Source of the DNA: Candidatus Cryptobacteroides fimicaballi
Lineage (GTDB): Bacteria; Bacteroidota; Bacteroidia; Bacteroidales; UBA932
Assembly: GCA_018065485.1 (NCBI GenBank)
Contig: JAGHTF010000067.1
Span: forward strand, 1-54,741
Direction: 5' to 3'
Length of the DNA stretch: 54,741 nt
The translations under genes were made by a program, and so were the position numbers. Positions 1-7,074 of this stretch are shown here, piece by piece; the stretch's first letter is position 1, and every line of letters begins with the position of its first letter. The notes beneath the pieces were generated by a model that did no database searches, was not told where the DNA came from, and worked only from the letters and a program-made list of their open reading frames with translations.

Positions 1-61
1 ATGGAGGTCTTTGAACTTCCGCGTTAGACTATCTGGTTGATTATCAATTTTTAAAAAAAAT

Positions 62-92
62 ATTGATTTATAAAAAAAACGCAATATCTTTG
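62..92 (+). promoter_or_regulatory. Bacteroidota-type promoter for the Cys-rich lipoprotein gene
   Basis: A -33 element ATTG lies at 62-65 and a -7 element TATCTTTG (fits TAnnTTTG) at 85-92, with 19 bases between them, the normal spacing for the Bacteroidota housekeeping sigma factor. Transcription would start near 97-99, at a perfect 14-base palindrome (98-111), leaving a leader of about 47 bases before the ATG at 145. Seen directly in sequence; activity is inferred. Confidence 0.7.
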
Positions 93-144
93 CGCCTGCG
101 GAATATTCCGCAAGGTTATAACCATAATTTAACAGTTAGTAAAA

Positions 145-369
145 ATGAAGAAGGTATTTTCTGTTCTCGCAGTTGCTGCTATGTTGGTAGCTGTTGCTTC
201 TTGCTGCAATAACAAGAAGGCAGAAGAGGCTGCAGCCGAGGAAGCTGTTGCAACAGAGTGCACAGAGTGCACCGAATGCACCGAGGAGTGCACTGGCAAG
301 TGTGATTCTTGCGGTGTTTGCACTATCGAGACTCCCGCTGAGACTCCTGCTGAGACTCCCGCAGAGTAA
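145..369 (+). CDS. Small cysteine-rich repeat lipoprotein, function unknown
   Basis: This 74-residue protein has a lysine start, a hydrophobic segment (about 4-18) and a lipobox VASC, so C20 is the likely lipid-anchored residue. The mature part is acidic. Seven cysteines (39, 42, 45, 49, 53, 56, 59) have intervening spacings of 2, 2, 3, 3, 2, 2 and sit in repeated TEC triplets, followed by three ETPA repeats at the C-terminus. The regular spacing suggests metal or redox chemistry at the envelope, but this is inference; no named family is recognised. It is monocistronic, with its own promoter upstream and a hairpin terminator at 391. The repeats also exist at DNA level, so copy number may vary between strains. 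The ATG is the only start that yields the signal peptide. Confidence 0.75.
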   Translation: MKKVFSVLAVAAMLVAVASCCNNKKAEEAAAEEAVATECTECTECTEECTGKCDSCGVCTIETPAETPAETPAE

Positions 370-390
370 TTCATACTCTCAGGAAAGATC

Positions 391-418
391 AAAGCTGACC
401 GGACGGCCAGCTTTTTTT
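391..418. terminator. Shared hairpin terminator between convergent genes
   Basis: The arms AAAGCTG (391-397) and CAGCTTT (408-414) flank a short G/C-rich loop and are followed by a T run to 418. On the plus strand it ends the Cys-rich lipoprotein transcript. It lies directly beyond the stop of tsaC on the minus strand, where the A-run/T-run symmetry may also work. Confidence 0.75.
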
Positions 419-986
419 ATGCCCGGATGATTTCGATTTCGCCCCGGAGCCCGACTTTGAGTATTTGGGATGCCTGCCCCGTGCAACCGGCTTCCATTTT
501 TGCGGGGACAATATAGTCCATCGCATCTTTGATTTCCTGGGGAATGTCCTTGAAACTGTGCGGAGAAGGCTCTCCCGAAATGTTGGCCGAAGTGCTCACA
601 AGCGGATGGCGGAGTTTCCTTACCAGTTCGACGCAGAACTCGTTCATAGGAATCCGGATACCAACGGAACCATCGGATGCCAGGGTTGACGGCGCGAGCA
701 TCTGTCCCTGCGGGTAGATGAGGGTCATCGGGCGGTCGTTCACTTCTACCAGGTCTATGGCAATCGAGGGAATCTCCTTGACATAGCGGGCAACCATATC
801 CAGGTCGCTGGCAAGCAGGACAAGGGATTTGCTGTCGGCCCTTCTTTTAATCTCAAAGACCTTTCTCACGGCATCTTCGTTGGTTGCATCACAGCCTATT
901 CCCCAAATGGTGTCGGTCGGATAAAGGATAACTCCTCCTTTGCGCAGCGTCTCCAGCGCTTCTTTTATGATTTCTGCGGTTTCCAT
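417..986 (-). CDS. tsaC: L-threonylcarbamoyladenylate synthase (TsaC/YrdC domain)
   Basis: The enzyme makes threonylcarbamoyl-AMP from threonine, bicarbonate and ATP, the first step of the t6A37 modification of ANN-decoding tRNAs, in the cytoplasm. The 189 residues match the short YrdC-only form rather than the longer Sua5. Visible family motifs are YPTDTIWGIGCDA (22-34), the KRRADSKSL segment (about 47-55) and STSANISGEPS in the C-terminal half. Its ATG shares one base with the stop codon of the rhomboid gene upstream (TGATG), so it is probably translated from the mutL-rhomboid-tsaC transcript. No missing key residue was noticed. Confidence 0.93.
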   Translation of the reverse strand: METAEIIKEALETLRKGGVILYPTDTIWGIGCDATNEDAVRKVFEIKRRADSKSLVLLASDLDMVARYVKEIPSIAIDLVEVNDRPMTLIYPQGQMLAPSTLASDGSVGIRIPMNEFCVELVRKLRHPLVSTSANISGEPSPHSFKDIPQEIKDAMDYIVPAKMEAGCTGQASQILKVGLRGEIEIIRA

Positions 987-1612
987 CAGTTTCTGTCAAA
1001 TAAGGTTCCTCTTTTCCTCCAGAATGTAATGAGCAGGAAGGCGAACAGCATCCCGCCCAGATGAGCGAAATGAGCTATGCCGTCGGAAAGGCTGCTTACG
1101 TACCCCGAACCGAAGATTCCTGCAACCAGCTCGATACCGAGGAAGATGAGCACCATCTTTTTTGCGCTCAGGGTCACGGGAGGAAAGAGCAGGGTGAGCC
1201 TTGAATCGGGGAAAAGCATTGCATAGGCGAGGATTACTCCGTAAACGGCTCCCGATGCTCCCACGCAGGGGATGTTGGAACCGCCGCCGATGGCCTGGAC
1301 CGCAAGGTGCAGGCCGGCTGCCCCGAGGCCGCACAGGAAATACAGGATGAGGAATTTCTTTTCACCGATGATGCGCTCTACCACGCCTCCGAAAATCATC
1401 AGGGTGTACATATTGAAGAACAGGTGGAAGAAACCTCCGTGTACGAAGAGATGCGTAACGGGCTGCCATACAAGGAAAAACGGCGAGGCCGGATAAAACA
1501 ATGCGAAATACCGGATAATGAAACTCTGGTTTATCAGAGTCGCGACATAGACCAGTATATTGATGATTATCAGGTTTCTGGTAACCTTTGGAACGTCATT
1601 TAAAAATGCCAT
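986..1612 (-). CDS. Rhomboid-family intramembrane serine protease
   Basis: This is a polytopic protein of 208 residues that would cleave substrates inside the membrane. The rhomboid signatures are present: HxxxN (H63, N67), the catalytic serine in GASGAVYG (S120) and the second catalytic residue in AHFAHLGG (H184 most likely). About six hydrophobic segments fit the basic bacterial rhomboid core, with no extra N-terminal domain. It sits between mutL and tsaC with one-base TGATG overlaps on both sides, which suggests translational coupling. The physiological substrate cannot be read from the sequence. Confidence 0.9.
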   Translation of the reverse strand: MAFLNDVPKVTRNLIIINILVYVATLINQSFIIRYFALFYPASPFFLVWQPVTHLFVHGGFFHLFFNMYTLMIFGGVVERIIGEKKFLILYFLCGLGAAGLHLAVQAIGGGSNIPCVGASGAVYGVILAYAMLFPDSRLTLLFPPVTLSAKKMVLIFLGIELVAGIFGSGYVSSLSDGIAHFAHLGGMLFAFLLITFWRKRGTLFDRN

Positions 1613-3381
1613 CAGAATCTTTTTTCTATCTCGGCGACATCCAGGATGGAAACAATCCTTCTGCCGTCGGGAGTGGTTTCGGAATTCTCACAGGCAAAAA
1701 GCGTGTCAAGAAGTTTGAGGGCTTTTTGCGGTGAATCTGTCTTTTGGGCGTTCAGGGCACCCAGAAGCGCGAATTTTCGTGCCATAGAGGCTTGCAGCAC
1801 TTCGCTCAGGGTGGAGGTGCCGTCTGACAGAATGGTACATATGTCACCTACGATACTGTCAATTTTGTCAAGATCGCCGGCGTAGCCTTCGGGTATGGCG
1901 TTTACCGTAACGCTGTCCTGTCCTTCCGGGGTCAGGTCGAATCCCAGGCTCCTCAGCAGAGAGGAATTCCCTTCCAGAAGGATTTGGTTCTGTACTCCGG
2001 TCTGAACCTTTATCGGGAACATAACCGTCTGGGCTACAGGTTGGTCTTTGCTCAGCGCCTTCAGCGCCTTCTCGTACAGGATTCGTTCGTGGGCCCGTTT
2101 GATGTTCACTATCATCAGTCCGGAGGCCGATTTTGCAAGAATGAATTTCCCGTCCAGCACCATCGCCTTCCCCTCCTGATAAACCCTTTCCTCGAACAGG
2201 ATGCCGTAATCATCGGCTTTAGCCTTGAAAACGGGAGTCTGATAGGAATCCTCGGCTTTTTTGAACGGGTTGTAGGTGGGGTCGAGGGTGATTTTCGGGG
2301 CCTCTACAGCTCCGCGGTACTCCTCGAAACTCTTCCCCAGAGACGGCAGGTCTATCGCCCCCGCAGTGTCGAAATCGATGCTTGCACCGAATGAATTCCG
2401 GCCCAGAGTCTCCTTTATGCACGCATACAGGGTCTGGAATATAATCTGCTCATCCTCGAACTTGACCTCGGTTTTAGTCGGATGAATGTTTACGTCTATG
2501 TTGTGCGGGTCAACCTCGAGGTACAGGAAATACGGCGGGTTCATCCCTTCCGGAATAAGTTCCTCGTACCCCTTGAGCACCGCTTTGTGCAGATAGGCGC
2601 TGCGGAAGAACCTTCCGTTGACGAAGAAATACTGGTTGCCGCCGGTCTTCCTTGCCGTGTCCGGCCGGCCGATGAAACCGTTTACGTTTACGGTGGAGGT
2701 GTTGATCTGCACGTCTATCACATCCGACACAACGCCTTGTCCCATCAAGTCCAATATTCTGAATTTCAGCGATTTGGCTGGCTTAAGCACGTAGATGTCC
2801 CGCCCGTTGTGGTTAAGGCTGAAAGCTGTTTTGGGGCAGCACAGTGCAATGCGCTGGAACTCTTCCACTATGTGCTTGAATTCCACTACGTCGCTTTTGA
2901 GGAACTTGCGTCGGGCCGGGGTGTTGTAGAAAAGGTTCCTTATTTCGAAAGAAGAGCCGGCCGGGCAGGAGCAGTCGCTCACTTTCCGGTCGCCGAAACT
3001 GCCTATCGTAAGCCGGGTTCCGGTTTCGTCGGTGCTACGGCGGGTCTTGAGCTCGATTTCGGCTACCGCACTTATAGATGGCAGAGCCTCCCCGCGGAAT
3101 CCGTAGGTAAGAATGCTTTCCAAGTCTTCGCTTTTGCCTATCTTGGAGGTCGCGTGCCGCTCGAAGCACAGCATCGCATCGGTCTTTGACATTCCGCATC
3201 CGTTGTCGATAACCCTGATGAGCGTGCGTCCCGAGTCGGTAATGTAAACGCTTACCTGTCCGGCGCCGGCGTCCACAGCGTTCTCCATCAGTTCCTTGAC
3301 CACCGAAGCGGGCCTTTGAACCACCTCGCCGGCGGCTATCAGATTGGCAATGTCTGCCGAGAGTACCTTAAGCTTGCCCAC
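1612..3381 (-). CDS. mutL: DNA mismatch repair protein MutL
   Basis: MutL couples mismatch recognition by MutS to strand incision. The GHKL ATPase domain is intact: KELMENAVDAG with E30 and N34, DNGCGM at 59-64, ATSKI at 77-81 and YGFRGEALPSI at 93-103. A linker (about 330-400) joins the C-terminal dimerisation domain, which ends in the TPDGRR segment. The C-terminal endonuclease motif normally read as DQHxxxER is NIKRAHER here (426-433), so the metal-binding Asp is Asn and the His is Lys. The length (589) is slightly short for the family. The start is GTG at 3381, chosen because it overlaps the upstream stop by one base (TAGTG) and aligns with the conserved N-terminus. Confidence 0.95.
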   Translation of the reverse strand: MGKLKVLSADIANLIAAGEVVQRPASVVKELMENAVDAGAGQVSVYITDSGRTLIRVIDNGCGMSKTDAMLCFERHATSKIGKSEDLESILTYGFRGEALPSISAVAEIELKTRRSTDETGTRLTIGSFGDRKVSDCSCPAGSSFEIRNLFYNTPARRKFLKSDVVEFKHIVEEFQRIALCCPKTAFSLNHNGRDIYVLKPAKSLKFRILDLMGQGVVSDVIDVQINTSTVNVNGFIGRPDTARKTGGNQYFFVNGRFFRSAYLHKAVLKGYEELIPEGMNPPYFLYLEVDPHNIDVNIHPTKTEVKFEDEQIIFQTLYACIKETLGRNSFGASIDFDTAGAIDLPSLGKSFEEYRGAVEAPKITLDPTYNPFKKAEDSYQTPVFKAKADDYGILFEERVYQEGKAMVLDGKFILAKSASGLMIVNIKRAHERILYEKALKALSKDQPVAQTVMFPIKVQTGVQNQILLEGNSSLLRSLGFDLTPEGQDSVTVNAIPEGYAGDLDKIDSIVGDICTILSDGTSTLSEVLQASMARKFALLGALNAQKTDSPQKALKLLDTLFACENSETTPDGRRIVSILDVAEIEKRF

Positions 3382-3683
3382 TACAGAAGAGAATAGAATT
3401 TTGCAATGTAAAAGAGGATGGCGAAAACCAGCAGCAGGCCTACCAGCCCTATCAGGTTATGGGCGCGGCCCGATGTGGATTTGGAACTCTTGTACCGGCC
3501 TTCCCTCATAGAACCCTTTATGTATGATCCGGGGACATAGGTGCCCTGCTCCTTCTCCTTGTCCATAGTGCCGTCAACCATTCCGAACTTCTGCTTGAGT
3601 TCGTCTTTCTCCTTGTCGTAATAGATTGGCTTGTAGTTGAACACTCTGTGCTCCTGCTCGCCGAACATATTGAAAATTCCCAT
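3381..3683 (-). CDS. Small C-terminally membrane-anchored protein next to mutL, function unknown
   Basis: This protein of about 100 residues has a soluble, charged N-terminal part (MGIFNMFGEQEHRVFNYKP and following) and one hydrophobic segment near the C-terminus (roughly residues 77-97), giving a tail-anchor-like topology. I chose the ATG at 3683; a TTG start at 3710 would add nine residues without gaining a motif. The stop overlaps the GTG of mutL by one base. Similar small proteins beside mutL are, to my recollection, common in Bacteroidales, but I know of no assigned role, and a repair function should not be inferred from position alone. Confidence 0.7.
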   Translation of the reverse strand: MGIFNMFGEQEHRVFNYKPIYYDKEKDELKQKFGMVDGTMDKEKEQGTYVPGSYIKGSMREGRYKSSKSTSGRAHNLIGLVGLLLVFAILFYIAKFYSLL

Positions 3684-3713
3684 ATCTGCCGTTTTGAGCA
3701 AAAATAGCAAAAA

Positions 3714-4901
3714 TTAGTGGTATTGTACCATAACCCTTCCTATAATATAAGGATGGATGTCTTTGTCGGAGTTATCTTTCAGGAATGAAATGATTTTCTT
3801 CTTGACACCCGGGGGAAGTTTTTTCTGAGCCTGGATAAACTCTATGTGCTGGGCAGATTTGCTGCCTTCGATTACGGGGAAGAAATTCGGGGTCACCACC
3901 AGGCTTACCGGCATATATACTCCGTTGCCGCAGTCCCTGGCTTCGCACAGCACCTTCTTGTCCTGATAACCCGCTTCTACCTTGAGGATTCCCCAGTCGT
4001 CCTGCACCACGTGTACGCTGGCCCACAGGAAGCCACGCTTGCCTCTCCATTGCAGAATATCCACGCATTTTCCGTTCCACATATAGGTTCCTATGTGGTT
4101 GAACCTGTAGCGGTAGTTGTAGTTTATACCCCACAGGCAGTCGTCGGAATACAGGAAACTGAAAAGGTTCAGGTGCCTGAATACGCCGGTGAGTTCCTTC
4201 TGTACTTTAGGGGGGAGCGGGGTGCTGCTTCTTACGATTCTTGCGTTGTAGTCCCGGGTCTTTCCGCCTCTGACGCTCCGTTCGCAGGCGACTTCGCCGC
4301 ACAGGTCATCGGTGTCCATAGCGTACTTTACACAGTTGCCTATGCCCAGCATTCCCCCGGCCATCTTTATGACTCCTTCGGCAATCCCCGGCAAGACCTG
4401 TGACACCAGCGGAATCTGATGCGTCTGTCCTGTATAGGATATGGTAGCGTCGTAGTCCGGATGGTCTCTCTTGTTTTCGATGGCCTTTTTCCTTACCTGA
4501 GCCAGAATGTAGTCGGCGGCAGACTTGCGTTTGGGAAGCACATAGGCGGTGGGCAGCATAATGAGCTGCTCTTCCAGGACAATGTCTCCAAGGTCCAGGG
4601 GCTGCGAGCCTTTGCAGTTTATTTCCTTCAGGGTGCTTTCGTATCCTATGTGAGAGAATTCAATGGTGTAACTGTTGCCCTTGGCGCCGGATTTCAGATT
4701 CAGCTGAAAGTATCCGTTTTCGTCGCTTATGGTGCCGCTCCCGTTCTGGGGAACGTAAACCGTTACGTTCTGTGCGGGACGGTTGAGGCTGTCCTTGAAA
4801 AAGACTCTGCCAGATATTCTGCAGGTCTGTGCATTTGCAATCGGGCACAGACACAGAGCGGCGGCAATGAGAAGATGTGTGAAGAGTATCCGAGTTTTCA
4901 T
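3714..4901 (-). CDS. Exported protein with carboxypeptidase-regulatory-like N-terminal domain
   Basis: An N-terminal signal peptide (hydrophobic to about residue 22, cleavage near ANA) is followed by a CarboxypepD_reg-like beta-sandwich (about 28-110: RISGRVFFKD, VTVYVP, GYFQL, YTIEFSHIGY). This domain is typical of Bacteroidota outer-membrane and periplasmic proteins. The remaining 280 residues are not recognised beyond resemblance to other large exported Bacteroidota proteins; there is no TonB box or plug. The start is ATG at 4901; a TTG two codons upstream is possible but less likely. It has its own minus-strand promoter (4912-4942) and ends 30 bases before the next start, so it may head the transcript running through mutL to tsaC. 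Confidence 0.8.
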   Translation of the reverse strand: MKTRILFTHLLIAAALCLCPIANAQTCRISGRVFFKDSLNRPAQNVTVYVPQNGSGTISDENGYFQLNLKSGAKGNSYTIEFSHIGYESTLKEINCKGSQPLDLGDIVLEEQLIMLPTAYVLPKRKSAADYILAQVRKKAIENKRDHPDYDATISYTGQTHQIPLVSQVLPGIAEGVIKMAGGMLGIGNCVKYAMDTDDLCGEVACERSVRGGKTRDYNARIVRSSTPLPPKVQKELTGVFRHLNLFSFLYSDDCLWGINYNYRYRFNHIGTYMWNGKCVDILQWRGKRGFLWASVHVVQDDWGILKVEAGYQDKKVLCEARDCGNGVYMPVSLVVTPNFFPVIEGSKSAQHIEFIQAQKKLPPGVKKKIISFLKDNSDKDIHPYIIGRVMVQYH

Positions 4902-4911
4902 AGTCAAAGCA

Positions 4912-4942
4912 CAAATTTAGTGTTGCTTTTGGAATAATTCAA
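4912..4942 (-). promoter_or_regulatory. Minus-strand promoter of the regulatory-like exported protein
   Basis: Read on the minus strand, TTG (4942-4940) and TAAATTTG (4919-4912) are separated by 20 bases and fit the Bacteroidota -33/-7 consensus. The start codon is only about ten bases beyond the -7 box. Confidence 0.65.
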
Positions 4943-4947
4943 CTTTA

Positions 4948-4978
4948 TTTGAATTTCTGGAATTTTAAACTAACTTTG
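4948..4978 (+). promoter_or_regulatory. Promoter of tRNA-Met
   Basis: TTTG (4948-4951) and TAACTTTG (4971-4978) are separated by 19 bases. The -7 box ends 10 bases before the first base of the mature tRNA. It is back-to-back with the minus-strand promoter at 4912-4942; their -33 boxes are only a few bases apart. Confidence 0.75.
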
Positions 4979-4988
4979 CACTCCCAAT

Positions 4989-5062
4989 GGCGGGGTAGCT
5001 CAGCTGGTTAGAGCGTCGGATTCATAATCCGGAGGTCGTGGGATCATGCCCCACTCCCGCTA
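4989..5062 (+). tRNA. trnM: tRNA-Met (anticodon CAU)
   Basis: A complete cloverleaf of 74 bases can be drawn. The acceptor is GGCGGGG with TCCCGCT (G-U pairs at both ends), the D-arm is GCTCAGCTGGTTAGAGC, the anticodon stem is TCGGA/TCCGG with loop TTCATAA, the variable loop is AGGTC, and the T-stem is GTGGG/CCCAC with discriminator A5062. CCA is not encoded. The acceptor end pairs, so this is not the initiator; elongator Met is most likely, although a CAU anticodon could also be lysidine-modified Ile. The T-loop is ATCATGC instead of TTCRANN, so bases 54 and 58 are A and U rather than U and A. Confidence 0.92.
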
Positions 5063-5065
5063 CGC

Positions 5066-5102
5066 AAAGAGAGGTAGGCAAAAATCTTGCCTGCCTCTCT
5101 TT
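5066..5102 (+). terminator. Long hairpin after tRNA-Met
   Basis: The arms 5066-5081 and 5087-5102 form a 16-bp stem (one G-U pair) closing a five-base loop. The 3' arm ends in TCTCTTT, and no longer U-tract follows. It probably ends the tRNA transcript and separates it from the YitT gene. Confidence 0.75.
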
Positions 5103-5171
5103 CCATATCGGGGCACATCCCCGGCGCGTACTTTTTTCAAATTTTTTGTGCTCGGATGCAAATTTAATCAG

Positions 5172-5179
5172 TAAATTTG
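5172..5179 (+). promoter_or_regulatory. -7 box upstream of the YitT-family gene
   Basis: TAAATTTG matches the Bacteroidota -7 consensus 26 bases before the ATG. The nearest TTTG (5145-5148) lies 23 bases upstream, a little too far, so the -33 element is uncertain. Confidence 0.5.
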
Positions 5180-5205
5180 CTATTCCTCATAGGAAAAACA
5201 AAAAA

Positions 5206-6150
5206 ATGAAAGCTCAGAATATCGTTCAAACGCTGTCGGTGGTAAAGACTGCAAAGTTCTGGAAGGAACTTTTCATTATGACATTCGGAATGTTCATAGC
5301 CGCGGCGGCAATCTATTATTTCCTGGTTCCCAGCAGGCTTATCGTAGGCTCCATCTCGGGTCTCTCCATAGTTCTCACCAATATTTTCACGAAGATGGGG
5401 CTGGAAGTAAAGCTGTCGGTGGTGATTTTCGTAATCAACTTTTTCCTGCTGGTTCTGGCATACTTCCTCATAGGCAAGGAGTTCGGCACAAAAACGGTAT
5501 ATACTGCTCTCATCCTCGGTCCTATGACCGACATTTGGGCCGCCATCTACCCTTATACGAAACTTCTTACCGAACCGGGACAGACTTCGGTTATGAACGA
5601 CCCCTGGTTCGACCTCTGCTGTTTCGTGCTCCTGCTCAGCGCATCCCAGGCGGTGCTTTTCAATATCAACGCCTCTACCGGCGGGCTGGACATCCTGGCC
5701 AAGATTGTGAACAAATATCTGCATCTGGACATTGGAGTTTCCATTTCCGTAGCCGGTGCGGCAATCTGCCTTACGGCGCTCGCCATCAACCCGGTCAGAA
5801 TGGTTATCATCGGACTTATCGGAACCTGGATCAACGGGCTTGTGGTGGATTATTTCTCGGCCAGTTTCAGCAAGAGAAAGCGGGTGTGCATCGTGACCAA
5901 CGACTACGACAAGATCCGGCGGTTCATTGTGAACAGACTGGTAAGAGGATGCACCCTGTACCCTTGCAAGGGCGGTTATTCCGAGGAAGACCGGTTCGAA
6001 ATCCAGGCTATCCTCCTGCAGGACGAGTTCTCCGAACTTATGCAGTATATCAAGGACGAGAAAATCAATGCGTTCATTACCGCCGGCAACGTATCTGAGG
6101 TTTACGGCACCTGGTTCAAGCACTATCACAAAAAAAGACTTCCGGAATAA
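5206..6150 (+). CDS. YitT family membrane protein (DUF161 plus DUF2179)
   Basis: The 314-residue protein has five to six hydrophobic segments in its first 200 residues, followed by a soluble C-terminal domain (about 220-310) beginning RKRVCIVTND with a GGYSEEDRFEI core, the DUF2179 fold that follows the YitT membrane domain in many bacteria. The transport substrate of the family is not established. The start is ATG at 5206; extending upstream would run the reading frame into the tRNA gene. It is followed after five bases by glutaminase and then the SGNH and Cys-motif genes, all probably on one transcript. Confidence 0.88.
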   Translation: MKAQNIVQTLSVVKTAKFWKELFIMTFGMFIAAAAIYYFLVPSRLIVGSISGLSIVLTNIFTKMGLEVKLSVVIFVINFFLLVLAYFLIGKEFGTKTVYTALILGPMTDIWAAIYPYTKLLTEPGQTSVMNDPWFDLCCFVLLLSASQAVLFNINASTGGLDILAKIVNKYLHLDIGVSISVAGAAICLTALAINPVRMVIIGLIGTWINGLVVDYFSASFSKRKRVCIVTNDYDKIRRFIVNRLVRGCTLYPCKGGYSEEDRFEIQAILLQDEFSELMQYIKDEKINAFITAGNVSEVYGTWFKHYHKKRLPE

Positions 6151-6155
6151 GTTTT

Positions 6156-7070
6156 ATGGACTATCAGGCAATTTTGGAAAATATTTATCGGGAGATTCTG
6201 CCGTATGCCGGCGAGGGAAAGCAGGCCGACTATATCCCCGCACTTGCCGAGGTTGAACCGGACCGGTTCGGAATCAGCCTGCGGCTTATGGACGGGAGCA
6301 CTTTCGAACTTGGCGATGCGCACACCCGTTTCTCCATACAGAGTATCTCCAAGGTGTTCGCCCTTACCATCGCAATAAGCCTGGAGGGGGAGGCAATCTG
6401 GAAGCGGATGGGAAAAGAGCCGTCCGGCTCATCCTTCAACTCTCTGGTGCAGCTCGAATATGAGAACGGCATTCCCAGGAATCCGTTCATCAATGCCGGA
6501 GCGCTGGTTCTGGCCGACATTATGATTTCCCGTCTGCAGAATCCCGAGCAGTTCTTCATCGATTACATACGCAAGATAAGCGACAGTCCAACAGTGGATT
6601 ACAACCGCAGGGTCGCCGAATCGGAACTTTCCACCGGCTATCTGAATGCAGCCATAGCGAATCTGCTCAAGTATCACCGCAACATAGATAACGGAATAGA
6701 TGAGGTTCTGAGGCTGTACACCCTTATGTGTTCGGTTGAAATGAGCTGCGCCGAACTGTCGAAGGCATTTATGTGCTTTGCCCGAAGCAACGAGGAGTTC
6801 CGGCACGGAGAGGTTACGCTCACCAAATCCAACGTAAAGAGAATAAATGCGATAATGCAGACCTGCGGGTTTTACGACGAGGCGGGGGAGTTCTCCTTTC
6901 TGGTAGGTCTTCCGGGAAAGAGCGGCGTCGGAGGCGGTATCGCGGCTATCTACCCGTCCCTCTATTCCATAGCGGTCTGGAGTCCCCGGCTCAATTCCAA
7001 GGGAAACAGTATTATGGGAATGAAAGCTCTCGAACTTTTTACAACCGAAACCAGTGAATCAATATTTTAA
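6156..7070 (+). CDS. glsA: Glutaminase A
   Basis: The enzyme hydrolyses L-glutamine to glutamate and ammonia in the cytoplasm. The 304 residues match the serine-dependent beta-lactamase-like glutaminase family. The catalytic S-x-x-K is in SIQSISKVF (S63, K66), NPFINAGAL carries the conserved Asn, and the glycine-rich SGVGGGI loop is near the C-terminus. No ankyrin or STAS extension is present. In some enterobacteria this enzyme supports acid resistance; that role here is only a possibility. It sits five bases after the YitT gene and four before the SGNH gene. Confidence 0.95.
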   Translation: MDYQAILENIYREILPYAGEGKQADYIPALAEVEPDRFGISLRLMDGSTFELGDAHTRFSIQSISKVFALTIAISLEGEAIWKRMGKEPSGSSFNSLVQLEYENGIPRNPFINAGALVLADIMISRLQNPEQFFIDYIRKISDSPTVDYNRRVAESELSTGYLNAAIANLLKYHRNIDNGIDEVLRLYTLMCSVEMSCAELSKAFMCFARSNEEFRHGEVTLTKSNVKRINAIMQTCGFYDEAGEFSFLVGLPGKSGVGGGIAAIYPSLYSIAVWSPRLNSKGNSIMGMKALELFTTETSESIF

Positions 7071-7074
7071 CGAT

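Noticed and set aside
1..27. ATG with eight codons at the left edge
   Set aside because: Stops after eight codons; nothing upstream is visible, so it may be only the tail of an unseen gene or chance.
240..370. Short direct repeats as a possible CRISPR
   Set aside because: Repeats are in-frame TEC and ETPA codons inside a CDS, without spacers.
5038..5205. N-terminal extension of the YitT gene into the tRNA-Met gene
   Set aside because: Would overlap the tRNA 3' half and its terminator, and the added residues have no hydrophobic or conserved pattern.
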